64,000 nt of DNA from Harmothoe impar (Eukaryota; Annelida; Polychaeta; Phyllodocida; Polynoidae). Position numbers and translations under genes: made by a program. The stretch lies in assembly GCA_947462335.1 (NCBI GenBank), contig OX381717.1, forward strand, positions 45,799,523-45,863,522, written 5' to 3'. Position 1 is the stretch's first letter; every line of letters begins with the position of its first letter. Positions 21,937-33,898 of the stretch are shown in pieces. The notes beneath the pieces are model-generated. The model worked only from the letters and a program-made list of their open reading frames with translations, made no database searches and was not told the DNA's origin.

Positions 21937-22873
21937 AGAGACTACGTTGACTCATGACCAGTACATCTCATCACAGCAGGCAAGGGTGAGTATATGGGTT
22001 ATACATAATTCATTTAGACATAATCCTGCCTATTTGAGAGGGAAATTTTCTCATTTTCCCTTGGGGTGAGTCACAGAGCCCCTCCTAACACACACTCGGG
22101 TATCCAACCCGCCAACCCTCCATGAGATAGATGCCTGTACAGAGGGGGGGGGGAGGGGGCAGGTGGAGTAAATTAAGTACCTGGCAGGGATACTCTGTCT
22201 GGGTCCATTGGGGAACAGTGTCTCTGGAAATTTTGTCTGAGCCTTGTACACGTGCTGTATAACAACCTCTATATATCAACCTAACTCATGTATACTAGCA
22301 AAAACACTTGTATAAGCCTCACCCCCACCATGAAGGGGTCCTATGTATATAAACCTTATTACAAGCCGCACTGGGGCTCTGACCGCGGCTTCTGCTTGAG
22401 TGCTTGAGTTAAGAATTTGCATAGATATAATTGGTCTAAGTAAACTAACAGGGATTAGCATATTATAATATTATATCCACTCGCTATCTATGAACAATTC
22501 TCAAAACATCTGAAGACATTAAAGTAAATTTGAAGACATTAACATAAATTATCAAAGATATGTTAGTATTTAAGCAAATTTAAATAAAGTTAAGCATGAA
22601 CGTAAATTTGCTATATTTATGCTATTTCTCACGTTGTTTTCTGTAACAGATCCCCAAGGTGCATTGGTTCATCTTGAGGACAAATTCTATGAACCCCAAA
22701 ACATCCTCTTATTATTCAGAATTTATCAAGGTATTAGGAGGTCAATATGCTACATTTTTTAGAGGATTTCCTCCCTCAGGCTGAAAAGTCCTATCGATAG
22801 TAAATCCAGAATGGGTTCTCCTGACAATACATGAGGGCCTACATAGTGCGTGTTGAGACGACCTCTATGCCCA

Positions 22874-23345
22874 CACTGTAAAAAGTTGTTGTTCATGAAC
22901 AGCAAAATGTGCTGTAACTATACAGTTCTTTAGCTGTAAAAAATAATACAGCTAATTTTGCTGTAGATGTACAATTCTGTTACTGTAGATGCAGGTTCGA
23001 ATCCCATTACCAGCAACCAGAGGGAGAGAGAGAGTAGAGAGGTTGGAGGGAGTACCATACTCCACAGCTCAAATATGACCTGGTCTTTTCAAAAGCCTAT
23101 TGATGCAGGCTACATATTATAAGTGATTGCCCCTCTAGGTCAGTTGGTAGAGCGGTGGGTGATGGAGTCTGAGGGTCAGGGGTTCCAGTCCCGACAGGAA
23201 ACTCTCATACAAACTACATTTCTCCTGATGCAATGTTACTATTGAGAATATGCAGAGAATAAAACCAATGTATCTCTACAATTTACTGGAACCAAAGTTG
23301 CCCCCAACATTTGCTGTACAGGAACACTACTTACTTCTAACAGTG
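22874..23345 (+). mobile_element. TIR element carrying a tRNA-like module (short copy)
   Basis: Ends CACTGTAAAAAGTTGTTG and CTACTTACTTCTAACAGTG correspond in inverted orientation to the element at 12382-13250. It keeps the B box GGTTCGAATCCC (22993) and the 72-nt tRNA-like module (23129-23200). It lacks about 400 bp, including the second module. Confidence 0.7.
23129..23200 (+). repeat. tRNA-like module (SINE-type head)
   Basis: It reads TAGGTCAGTTGGTAGAGC and GGTTCCAGTCCCG at tRNA spacing and has the same 72-nt length as 12932-13003. The stems are too damaged for a functional tRNA. Confidence 0.6.
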
Positions 23346-23355
23346 CATTCCTCAA

Positions 23356-23977
23356 CATTTGTGGATCAACAAGGGAAAAGGGACCTCCAAGGGGGATTTT
23401 TAGTACCAAATTTGGCCACCAGGGGGCTCCATATAACCAAAAAGGACCAAGATATAGCAAAAACCTGTCTATACTACGTTTTTATGTAGAATATGATAGA
23501 CCACGTTAGAAGATTCCATTTTTGGTGAAAACATTCCATATTTGGAATGGAAAAGAACGTTTTTGGGCCTAAATTGGTGTTTTTGCACACATTGGTTGCC
23601 ATGGAAACATGATTTTCATTCTAAATCGAAAATTTAAAAAAATTGAATGAAAGAAGGCCCCAAAACAATTTATATGCTGAAAACAGAATGTAAATACCAT
23701 TTTTAGATCAAAAGTTGTGACCAATTATTTGAAAAAGTTTGGATATTTGGTAATTAGCATAATTATGCTAATTAGATAGGAATATCTCTAAAACAAAGAA
23801 AGATAGAGCTTATTGGCATTTAAGATTGGACAGTGACCACCCATATTCAGAGAGCCAGTACTCAAAAACTAGAAGTGGTACCTGCTTATAAAAGATATCA
23901 CTGGAAAGCTGATGACATCAATTTTATTATTGAATTTATACCTTGGAGGACCCTTTTCCCTCGACTGTCCACATTTG
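23356..23977 (+). mobile_element. 620-bp TIR element, family copy 1
   Basis: The left end contains AAGGGAAAAGGGACCTCCAA; the right end is its inverted match with CCTTGGAGGACCCTTTTCCC. Interior landmarks are CATTCCATATTTGGAATG, GTTGCCATGGAAACATGA and CTTATTGGCATTT. The same layout recurs inverted at 31252-31874 and 38040-38662, at nearly the same length. No open reading frame is shared, so it is non-autonomous. Confidence 0.75.
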
Positions 23978-24110
23978 TCTCTCAAACTCGGGGTGACTGC
24001 CATCTGTTCTTCTGGAGTCAGCCACCCTGGAGGTAGGTAAGTCTCAGGTGGGTACTCGATATATCATACACATAGGGCTAAGTTTCACCAGATCGATACA
24101 AGTTGATAGT

Positions 24111-24243
24111 CTATGACTTGGTGACCTCTATGACCGGGTGACCTCTATGACCGGGTGACCTCTATGACCAGGTGACCTCTATGACCGGTTGGCCTCTATG
24201 ACCAGGTGACCTCTATGACCGGGTGGCCTCTATGACCGGCAAG
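24111..24243. repeat. 17-bp minisatellite, about eight units
   Basis: The unit is CTCTATGACCGGGTGAC. It has the same period as the 953-1301 minisatellite and matches its reverse complement at about 14 of 17 positions, so the arrays probably share origin. Confidence 0.75.
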
Positions 24244-24520
24244 CGTGAAAAGGGCTTAGATGGGGCATAATATGATATAGAAAGAAATGGTGGAAAAAAG
24301 TAAATGCATATTTAAACACTTTGTATTACTAATTTTAAAGTGGTTATAATCATCCACAGGCACCGGTATTCTTTTGCTTTTTCTATTTGTTTTCTATTCG
24401 TTTTACATGTAGCCACTATCATTTGTCTTTGAAGAACAGACAGCCATATAAAACTGAATGGCACTGAATCATATCATAATATGTTGGTAAACAAATTAAA
24501 CGTCTGCTCCATGTATATAA

Positions 24521-24892
24521 GGCTGTGTCTCACGCCCTTGAGCCATTGTTTTGTCTCTGACCGGGTGCCGTCTCTGACCAGGTGCCTTCTCTGACCTAAT
24601 GTTAACCTATACTCATATATATAAGGATATGTAAAAATGTTATTGTAGCTGTTATGTAATTATTATTAACCTCCTGCTGTTGGTAGAACATAACTGAACT
24701 TCCAAAGAGACATCCGGTCAGAGACGGCACCTGGTCAGAGATGGCACCCGGTCAGAGACGGCACCCGGTCAGAGATGGCACCCGGTCAGAGATGGCACCC
24801 GGTCAGAGACAGCACCCGGTCAGAGACGGCACCCGGTCAGAGACGGCACCTGGTCAGAGACAAAAACATTGGCTCAAGGTCGTGAGACACAG
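24521..24892. mobile_element. TIR element with an expanded 17-bp tandem repeat
   Basis: The ends GGCTGTGTCTCACGCCCTTG and GTCGTGAGACACAG are inverted. The left arm has two to three 17-bp units and the right arm nine (CACCCGGTCAGAGACGG type, 24713-24858). The centre is AT-rich and resembles that of 953-1301. Confidence 0.75.
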
Positions 24893-25715
24893 TAATAAGA
24901 TCATAGGCTTCACTATTCAAACTTGGATTTTATGTATTTTTCACGTGAAAAGCTGTATACAGGGTGATTGCCCACCACACTCCAGGTGCCGCTGTAGCTA
25001 CAGTTTGGCCTGCTTATAGGTGCCTCCAGCCTCATAAGGTATATATAGACCAGCAGCGATAAATACGTAGGAGATTTTCCATCGTTCAATGGCTCGTAAT
25101 CATATACCCCTAGAGATATCATTATCATTCTGTGTTTTTTAAACATCGGATTACTGTATAACTTTGCTCACAACCAGGGCAAAGTCAGGATGTGGCTCAT
25201 ACGCTGGTTTCTTAGATGTATACCACAGTACTAAGGTCGCCATCATCAGACCCACTGTGCATGAGGCGTATCAATAAATAGTCTAGGTGTGGCTAATATC
25301 CAAGTTAGGCTATTCCCGAGGTTTTATGGTAGCTTAAGTCATTCATGCATTTGTAAGGCCATAATTAATAGCAATACCAATACACTTTTTTTTACCTACA
25401 CAGACAAGCAATATAGTATCTAGGACTAAAATAGTTGTGTGAATATTTAGTCAATGTATTCTTTTATGTTTTCAAAATAATTAATAGCATGGTTCAGTAA
25501 TCATTTCAATTATGTTGGTCAATAGGTGGATATTTTCAGACCAATCAAACACTTCATTCAGCATGTAACTGGATCATTTTGACCTACTTAGGAAGCATGC
25601 ATAGATGAGAGAAATAAATAGAATTGAAACAGCGCTTAAAATATGCTTTACAATAATGCATTATTTAAAACAAGATCTTTACTGCCACTAAGCCACATGT
25701 CAATTTTAATTTCAG
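24893..25715. other. Upstream region of the membrane protein gene
   Basis: AT-rich and without recognised repeats. A 5' non-coding exon is expected here because an acceptor (TTTTAATTTCAG, ending 25715) precedes the start codon, but I could not locate it. Confidence 0.35.
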
Positions 25716-25726
25716 GGTCACCAAAG

Positions 25727-26856
25727 ATGGGTTTGACACATTGCCTCAACCTCCTCTGTGTGTTTCTGATCCTTCTTACTAGCAGCCATGGCGAACATAA
25801 GGTGGACAAACTTATTCGCGAAGTGGGAGAAATGGATAAGTACCTCTCGACGGAACTTCACAGGTTCTTAAGAGACAAAGAATTTCTCTCATCATACCAA
25901 CACTATGAAAACATGGTATTTGGAGACTGGACCCTACAATTATATGGTCATTTTGGCCCTGGTTACAGGGGACCAGTTGTAGCTAATGAACGTGCAAAAC
26001 TGCAGGGAATTTTTCAGAGTCTGAATGAATCATATCTCATAGTCGAAGCACAACACAAACATGGTCGTGCCTGTAATGTGACAATTGAGGGCCCCCAGTT
26101 ACTCAGGAACTATATTCGCTACTACCGACAGCTTAAGGAGAAGATGAGCCTTGATTCGGGGTTGATGACCCTGGGGTTTGAGTATGGTGGTGTGAATGTG
26201 ACTCTGGGAATCATGCAGACCAATCATCAAGGTGAAGAAGGCAAGATGAAATATCTCCCCTACACCATTCAAGACCTGCAAGATGTGTTGCAATTTACTT
26301 CCGGAAACCAAAAAGCATCTTTGTTCTTTACCAAGTATGAAATTACGGTCACAGGTGACTGTCTCCCTCATTATGAGTTCATGAATTCCAGTTATTGGGG
26401 AAATGACTCTACTCCTGAAGCATGGGCTCAAATGAACCACAATTGCGATTCTTATGTGACAATGGCCCATCGTGAAAACACTCCATGCTTTGATTTGGTG
26501 AAAGATTTTAAAGAACACATAAACCAGTTCTTCATGGTCACCATCGCTTTCCAAACACAGCTCTTCCACATGTTTTCAGGGAAGGATGGCATGAGCACAA
26601 TTGATACAGTCTGCACAGTAGACTCAAAAGACCTTGTCAATGACAAAAGAAAGTATGTAGTGAATCAGTGCTGTTCATTGTCGCAGAAACATCAAGTTCG
26701 TTATGGAAATGAAAATTGGTTTTGCTACAACCCTTACTACTTCTCCAACATCCTGATTTCGATCTCCAAATGGCTCAGTGTGGTTCTGGTTTTACTGTTT
26801 CCTCTTACCATAACATGGCTGCCAGCAAAGTATGCAAAACAAAAAGAGGAGACCAG
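25727..26856 (+). CDS. Multi-pass membrane protein of unknown family, exon 1 (ectodomain)
   Basis: First coding exon of a two-exon gene encoding 876 residues. ATG 25727 is chosen over the in-frame ATG at 25643 because it follows an acceptor site (exon from 25716) and opens a signal peptide (residues 1-22, CLNLLCVFLILL core). Residues 23-343 form an extracellular region with several Cys and NES, NVT, NSS and NDS sequons. A membrane span lies at about 344-366. The exon ends at 26856 before donor GTGAGA, leaving a split codon (AG + C, phase 2). The reading frame closes at 26858 if unspliced. I recognise no domain. The gene is single in this window and is not part of the duplicated loci. Confidence 0.8.
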
Positions 26857-27188
26857 GTGAGAATATTTGTACAGCAATTTTCTCTTAAAACATGTGTACT
26901 CCAATAGCTGTAGAAATAAGAATACTATGCCCAGAGTGCACTAAACCATTGGCTTTAGGCGTTTTTAATGTATTGCATTTACCACAATATGATGTATGCT
27001 CACTGGTAATTATTGTCATACATTAGATTGGTCTTTGTCCTTGGGTTAATAGTTGATGTGGAGCACATGCAGGGGTAATACAGGATACAACATCTTCGAA
27101 ATCATTGACTATTAATATTGTAACTCAAAAGAAGTTTGTATTACTCCATCCACCCCCAGTAATCCAATTATTTACTCTTATCTTGCAG

Positions 27189-28689
27189 CCTGCAGTTATG
27201 CAATGATGTGAGGGAGAATACCTCATATGTTAACAATGGAGCAGAATCAACCCAGCTCAAGTCTGATACTACAATGGATGTCAGCACAGAATGGATGTTC
27301 CTTGATGATGACCCAGGTTACCACTTTAGTTTCAAGGTCATCCTGTGGTATGTTCTGTTTTTTGACCAGGTAAATAGGGGGATTGTGATGCTAAGACGGT
27401 TCCTGTTCCTGTACATAGTTGCACTTCTCAGCTACCTGACAGCACTCCGAATCCATTTGTACTACCCAGACTTGTATCTGAATACCTGGCAATTCTATTT
27501 TGCAACATTTGCATATCGATTCTGGAATGCTGGATGGAATATGCTTGAGAAGAAAGAATTTGATATGGTGATGACTCTTTCTCTCTTTGCCTATCCACTT
27601 ATAATGGCTGTAATTCAGTTTTTGTTACTGTCTCCAATTTTGTGCAGACAGGAATCAATTGCTCAGACTCTGTATTGGAATGAGAAAGATACAGTAATTG
27701 GAAAGTATGTGGGTCTAAAGGTTCAAAGGAAACATCAAGATGTGCGACATCAGCCTAATGAAATCAAACTGTTCATGAATATATCAGCACGTATGGCCTA
27801 TCTAACTTGTTCTAAGTTTTGGAGATATGTATTCACAAGGAGCATTTTTGAAATGCATGACAATAGCAACATAACTTTTTCAATGATCTGCAAGATGTTT
27901 ATCACAGTACTTCTTGTTCCAGTCTTAGTTCCATTCTATACATTTCCAATTTTTAGTGTATTTTGGGTCATTTTTTGTGGAGATGGAGGGTTTTGCTTTG
28001 TACGAAAAAGACGGTGTAAAGTTTTCCTTATGCGTCTGTTGGTTGGTTTGGGTGTTGTGTATTCTACAGCAGTCTTACTAGCATGTATCACCATGTATGT
28101 GCATATGGGTATGTTTGTCCTGATTGATGTCATCAGGACACTCAAACACACCTTTACACATGTGATTTTCATCATCTCAGCCATTGTGAACATCAGGCAG
28201 ACATTCAGTAGTATAGAAGACAGGTATAGAGGAGTGAAACGGATGATATTTAATATACTTAAAGATATGAGCGATTCTTCTGATACAGAAGATCAGACAG
28301 TCAGTAGGAAATTGCTGAAATGGTTTGATAAGAGTACAGTCGCGATACCAAGGTCATTATTCATAAAGGTTTGTGAAGAGCACATGGCCTATGGTAAACT
28401 GGTAACCTCTGCCTTGCTTCTACTGCTACTGAAACTTTCCCTTCTGGGCATGATGTACATGATCATTGTTGACTACCAAGTATTTGGACAGCTTTCTGAA
28501 GCAGGGGAAGGTTTCATCACCATCATATTTGTATGCTTGCCAAGTCTCCTTGGTAAACATAAGTCTGACGCCGAAAAGGACCTTGGAGATCAGCACTTGT
28601 CACTCAAAGTAAAAACTACCATTATTGATGTCTCTCAGGCTACTGAGATTGTTTCTGCTGATCCAGTTAAGATAGAATCAGAAGTCTAA
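27189..28689 (+). CDS. Multi-pass membrane protein of unknown family, exon 2 (membrane core and tail)
   Basis: The exon begins at 27189 after acceptor TCTTGCAG and restores the exon 1 frame (intron 26857-27188, 332 bp). It encodes about 499 residues with six or more hydrophobic segments. These include VILWYVLFF, FLFLYIVALLSYL, LFAYPLIMAVIQFLLL, FITVLLVPVLVPFY, FLMRLLVGLGVVYSTAVLL, VIFIISAIV and ALLLLLLKLSLLGMMYMII. A basic cytoplasmic-type tail of about 50 residues ends at the TAA. Topology suggests a receptor- or channel-like protein with a large N-terminal ectodomain, but no family motif supports a function. No nearby AATAAA is obvious. Confidence 0.8.
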
Positions 28690-30000
28690 GCAAAACACTC
28701 AATAAGAAATAATAGGTTCCTGTGCTTAACCCTTTCACAATGGCTTCAATATGTTATCCTTTAGGAGGCGATGTGCCCACTAATACTTTAGCAAGTTTTG
28801 GATGGGCTGCTCACTTTTGGCTCAGATTGGTTTCTAAATAGGCTGAAATTGGGCTCAGATTGGTTTCTGTATAATTATTGTCACTTTCATCTGCCACAGC
28901 ACCACCTGATAATTATGTGTTTTTTCTAGAATCTATTCAATCATGCCCCAATATTTTCTTGCATTTCCTGAACAAGATTATTATCCTAGGTCCTGCTAAT
29001 CAGCCCTAAGGCATAGTCATACTCTTCCTATCTAATTATGGAAGTATCAAGCCGGCTTATTGTCATCAGGTTTAAGCCACATGCAGCATTGATAAGTGTC
29101 TAGGGTGTACATTGGCCCTCAAATCCAGAGTTCATACCCTCATGGAGCATATCAGACTGTGTTACGCAAATTCTAATGCCACACAAATAGTGTCTACCCT
29201 GGATAGCTGCTTAGAGAACCTCCTTTCGTCATTCAAATAATTATATAGTCTACCTTAATTTCACACTGTGAGAACATCTGTTTATTGTTTCCTATTGTAC
29301 AACACTTTAACCTTTTCTTCTATTATTGTATAATGTCACTTTCATCTGTCTTTGTTGGAAAATTCTGGATATTGTATAGCAGTGACATCTGGTGTCACTG
29401 ATCAGAACTATTAGACCAGTGTACACTGTCCAAACCCAACCTCAGCCCACATCAGGCAGCCCACTCTGATGCCAAAACGGGGAGCCAAATCGGGGCGACA
29501 CTTCAGCCCACCCATCTGCCCAACATGAAACCAAAATGGGCAGCCCGCTTTACAACCGTTCTGAGCCCAAATCTGGCTACCTGCTTTGCAACTGATCTGA
29601 GCCCAAGTCAGGCAGCCTGGTCAGGGTCACACTTCAGCCCAGCCATCTGCTTAACATGAAACCCAGCTGACATTTGGCAAACTTTAAGCAGCCAATCCTA
29701 GATAAAACCAAACTGGCCCTGTGTGGGCTTGCTACTAGGTATATAAGTGTCCCTATCAAATAGTAAAATGAATATTCCAATCACACATCTGTAAACTCCC
29801 GCTGTGTTTAGTTGTGGGCTATTTAATTTGAATTGTAAAGGTCGTACTATATTAATTGACCTGAGGTGGCAGCACCAGCTGTATTGAAAGTTCTTGATTC
29901 AATTTTGACATTGCGAATGTAAACATTTCATCTTTATATTATAATCACAATAATGAGTTTCAGTATTATCTGAGAAAGGGTTTGTTGTAATATTTGACTT
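28690..30000. other. Non-coding; degenerate repeats at 29400-29700
   Basis: CACTTCAGCCCA(C/G)CCATCTGC and related GAGCCCAAATCTGGCT-type phrases recur with a period near 120 bp between 29400 and 29700. A partly inverted relative (GGGCTCAGATTGGTTTCT) lies at 28810-28875. No gene was seen. Confidence 0.45.
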
Positions 30001-30012
30001 TGAGGAAGAAAC

Positions 30013-30155
30013 GACCCCCCCCCCCTAAAATCGCATGTGCCTGTGGTAACATGGCTGTTCACAGGTATCTAAAATTTATGGTCTGTTTTTGATTTTGACC
30101 CCCTCCCCCCACCACCATGGATACTTTTTCCAGTTTTGCCCCCCCCCCCCCGACC
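30013..30155. repeat. C homopolymer tracts
   Basis: Runs of nine or more C occur at about 30016 and 30140. The proline- and glycine-rich open frames here are artefacts. Confidence 0.7.
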
Positions 30156-30652
30156 CCGGCCTGTATTTCATTATGGCCCTGCCCCCTATATCCACCAGCC
30201 CCCCAGTTGGCAATAAAATGAGCCGGCCCTAACTTGCTACCTCGAATGTCTGTAGCAAGTTTGGGACGATGGTAGATATTCAAGGAACCAAGGGTCGACT
30301 GTCTATAGGTTAGTGATACTCACTGACATACTATGCTACGTGTTAAATATAAATCAGTTTGAGTCAAATAAACTCATTTTATAAACTTGCTGATAGCAGT
30401 TGTTTTCCTGTTATTTAGTCCTGATGAGATGCGGGTACATAATTATAGTGTCCAGTGATAATTTGCGTATCATGCAATGTGTATGCGTATTTACCGTCTT
30501 CAAGTGACGTTTCTTTCGGGACTCAGGGACGCAGGCGAAATGACGCCGAAATAGCGTTGACACAGCGAAATAGCGGCGAAATAGCGGCGACAGAGGTGCG
30601 ATACCGTCTTAACGCAGCTTCTTGTCGCTGTGGACTTTGGGCTATACTCCTT

Positions 30653-31088
30653 GTTTTAACGAAATGGGTCAGAAGTCGCACTTCTAAGAGCCTAGATATG
30701 GGCAATTTATATAGCATAGTGTGGAAAAAATATTACTTTTGAAAAATAAGTTTTTGACATTTATCTAACAGATTAATAGTTGTCTTCTCGCAAACTAAGT
30801 TAAAAACCAAATTTCTACCCCCATTTTCCCAAAAATGATAGACATGGGATCGACAATTGTACTGTATGATATAATTAATATGTAATTAAAATGTTAGTTA
30901 TTTCATTCTAATTAGTTTCCATTTAAATCAACAAAATAATATTTTAAAAAATCGCCTTAGAGTGAATTCTGGGCAATATAACACTTATCATAATTATATC
31001 AAACAAAAGCCCTTGATGAGCTGTACACGGAACTGGCAATATCACAACATTTTTTATATGCGACTTCCGACCCATTTCGTTAAAACGG
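30653..31088. repeat. Inverted-repeat element, about 435 bp
   Basis: GTTTTAACGAAATGGGTCAG at the left is mirrored by GACCCATTTCGTTAAAACGG at the right; the match continues into GAAGTCGC. The interior is AT-rich without coding sequence. Confidence 0.6.
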
Positions 31089-31251
31089 GTCACCCCTAAG
31101 GGAGTGATTAGTATTTGACAACAGTTGGGGTGGAGACTTTTGCCGTCAAACAGGGCGATAATGAGAGTTCATCAAATGTGTTATCAGAGACAGTTAGTGC
31201 TCCCGCACCTGTCTGCCGATCCAGGTGGCAGAATATGTAACTATACTGTAA

Positions 31252-31874
31252 ACATATGTGACCAGGCGAGGGAAAAGACCCCTCCAGGGGGGAAATTAGT
31301 AATTAAAGTTGGTGTCATAATCTTTAAAATAAGATATTATGAGCTAAAAAATTCCTGGTAGGTTTCTGGGAATCCCTTTTCAAACATTGGTACATACCAC
31401 TAACTGAAAATGGTGAATAAGCTCTAAATGCATCGTATCCCATAGTAAATAATGATAATCATGAAAAAATCTGTTTTATTTAGAAATATTGGAATAAAAT
31501 TGGATTTATTGGTCTAAATTTGCTTCTAGATGGAATTTTTGCGTTCTGTTTTCAGTTTTGAGTAACTGATGGGACATTTTAATAAATTAGGATCATTATC
31601 TCTAAATTGGCCTTCTGGGATGGTTTCCATGGCAACCAGAAAGTGTCATATGTGCTAATTATTCATAAAAAACGTTCCTTTTGCATTCCAAATATAGAAT
31701 GTTAGCATCAAGATGGAATACTTTCATGAAGATTATTGCATTCTACATAAAAAATGGCCCTAGAACTTTTCATCATGTATTTTACACTCTTTTGCATCTA
31801 TGTTGCTCCCTGGTGGCCAAAACTAGACCTAAAAATCCCGCCTGAAGGGGTCTTTTGCCTAGATGGGTCACATA
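31252..31874 (-). mobile_element. 620-bp TIR element, family copy 2
   Basis: Ends CATATGTGACCAGGCGAGGG and its inverted counterpart (GCCTAGATGGGTCACATAT) enclose the same landmarks as 23356-23977 in reverse order, including GGTTTCCATGGCAACCAGAA and TTCCAAATATAGAATG. Confidence 0.7.
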
Positions 31875-31989
31875 TATATTTTCGCGTGTATACATTTTTG
31901 TGGATTTGCTGAAAAGTACAATTTCGATTGGATTTAAATTTGCGGATTTTGACACATGTTAGTAGTGTAACTACAGTATATAAATATTT

Positions 31990-32051
31990 GCGCTGTACAT
32001 ATTTTCGCGGATTTTAAAAACCGCGAAATCCGCGAAAATATGTACAGTGCG
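31990..32051. repeat. Hairpin with CGCGGATTT arms
   Basis: CGCTGTACATATTTTCGCGG at the left pairs with CCGCGAAAATATGTACAGTG at the right around a short AAAACC loop. It sits within a wider region of TTTTCGCG-type phrases (31865-32075). Confidence 0.7.
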
Positions 32052-32371
32052 AAAATATCTACGTTTACAGTATCGAGTTATACATAGTTACGGTTCTGAA
32101 ATGTCAGTGTCGCCAAACACATGCAGCATGCGTGGTGCATATATCTACCTACAGTTTACAGTCTAGTAGTTTGTCTGGCCACCACACCTTCCATTATATA
32201 AGTTGAAATAATCAAGCATATGACGTTGTAACTCAACCTATTCTGTCCTACACAATAGCCATAATGATCAAAGATAATGTGATTAATGTCACGCCTACTG
32301 GATAACCGCAGGGACAAACTCTTCCCATGCCTCGTGTAGTCTCATAACTATTGATGGATGCATTTCAGCTA

Positions 32372-32638
32372 CACTCAAAAGTAAACTTGTCTCCAGACTC
32401 TTCAAAGTGACGATCATAAAATAAACGAGTCAAAAACTTGTCTAAGTGACAAGGAAGTGGGTCTTTTAGCTGGAGATAGAAGACCCACTTGGCATGCATG
32501 TGCCAGCTTAAAACCCGACATTTGCCAGCTCCAGATTCTATTTGTGGGATGGTAACCTGATAAGTTAGACAACTTTTGACTCGTTTATTTCATGATAGTC
32601 ACTTTGACGAGTCTGGAGACAAGTTTACTTTTTCAGTG
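32372..32638. mobile_element. 267-bp TA-flanked MITE
   Basis: Inverted ends of about 75 bp (CACTCAAAAGTAAACTTGTC; GACAAGTTTACTTTTTCAGTG) are flanked by TA on both sides. GACTCGTTTATTTCATGAT occurs in both arms. Non-coding. Confidence 0.8.
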
Positions 32639-32699
32639 TAGGATTTAAGATGTGCGCGCAGGGATTGAGCTTTATACATTCGTGTCAATACACTCGTCC

Positions 32700-32702
<3 letters not shown>

Positions 32703-32747
<45 letters not shown>
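32703..32747. repeat. AT dinucleotide microsatellite
   Basis: About 22 AT units. Confidence 0.9.
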
Positions 32748-32750
<3 letters not shown>

Positions 32751-32787
32751 GTTGCAGAAGGAGGCATAAATAAGGATAAAAGGAGAC

Positions 32788-32998
32788 AGATTAATACTGA
32801 GACTAATTATTTTATTTTCATAGTTTCTATAATTATATCTCTATTTCAACACTTATAATGGAAAAATCCATCTTATAAGGTCAAAGACGTCATAGAAGTA
32901 GCATCCATTTTAAACACCTTTTATATGTGTTAAAATAGAGATATAATTATAGAAACTATGAAAATAAAATTAGTGTCATAAAGTCTCAGTATTAATCT
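32788..32998. mobile_element. 211-bp inverted-repeat element (MITE-like)
   Basis: Arms of about 80 bp: GATTAATACTGAGACT and CATAGTTTCTATAATTATAT at the left are mirrored at the right. The loop holds a GGTCAAAGACGTCA phrase resembling the 17-bp family. Confidence 0.75.
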
Positions 32999-33898
32999 AT
33001 ATTTGCCTTTTCCTTGCTAGCCGGTCACAGATTGGCGAAAACATTGGCCCATCATGTTCGTGAGACACAGCCATATAGCCTATTATATGAATAAATATAT
33101 ATATATATATGGACCAAATCCGAGATGTTGAGTGTATTGGACAGTGTGGGACACTCTCATAGTGGCTTACAGGGGCTGGGCACAGGAGACTGTAGACTAA
33201 TCCTAAATCTGATTTCTCCACTAAACTATATAGCTTGCATGCTCAGGGCATTATCAATTTTGATTAGGATATTAACTAGACTTTGCATGTTTTCACCATC
33301 CACATACATGTACTTTCATTCAGATTGCCAATATTGGCCAAGTTACCAGGATACACAGCCGGTGGTTGACATGAGTTCCCTACATTATATCCCCAAGGCC
33401 AAAAAAGAAGGTTTATCTCAGGCCACCCGACCGTGCTGAGCGAAGCAGGGCCGACGCTATGTTTCTTATGCAATTTTGAAGAAACTTTCAGATTTTTACA
33501 ATTCTTTTTTGGTTAATTGTACGGTTTACACAGAGGTTGAATAGTACTTTCATGCTTAAAAATAATTAGAGTAAACAGGTGATATATTGTTGCCAATGTT
33601 GATTCAACTTTTATTTCATGTTGATTCAATGTTGAAATGAATTCTGTGCCCACTGGAATGCTACATGGCAGTTTATGCAATTTTGAAGACATATATTATT
33701 CAAACAATTCTTTTGGATTTTTTCATATTTTAAATCCTACTTAAATGTGTTTCATATGTTAGAACAATATAATATTTTGAGAATAGGGCCCAGTAAAAAT
33801 CTATGAGCAATAAGAGCCCAATTAGAGGTTCAGATGTGGCCCAATTATAATACTTTACAGTCTATTTTCAATGAGAAAATTATACTATAATTATGGCT

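Noticed and set aside
23129..23200. Functional tRNA-Lys gene
   Set aside because: A and B boxes are present, but the acceptor and anticodon stems cannot pair and it sits inside a repeated element.
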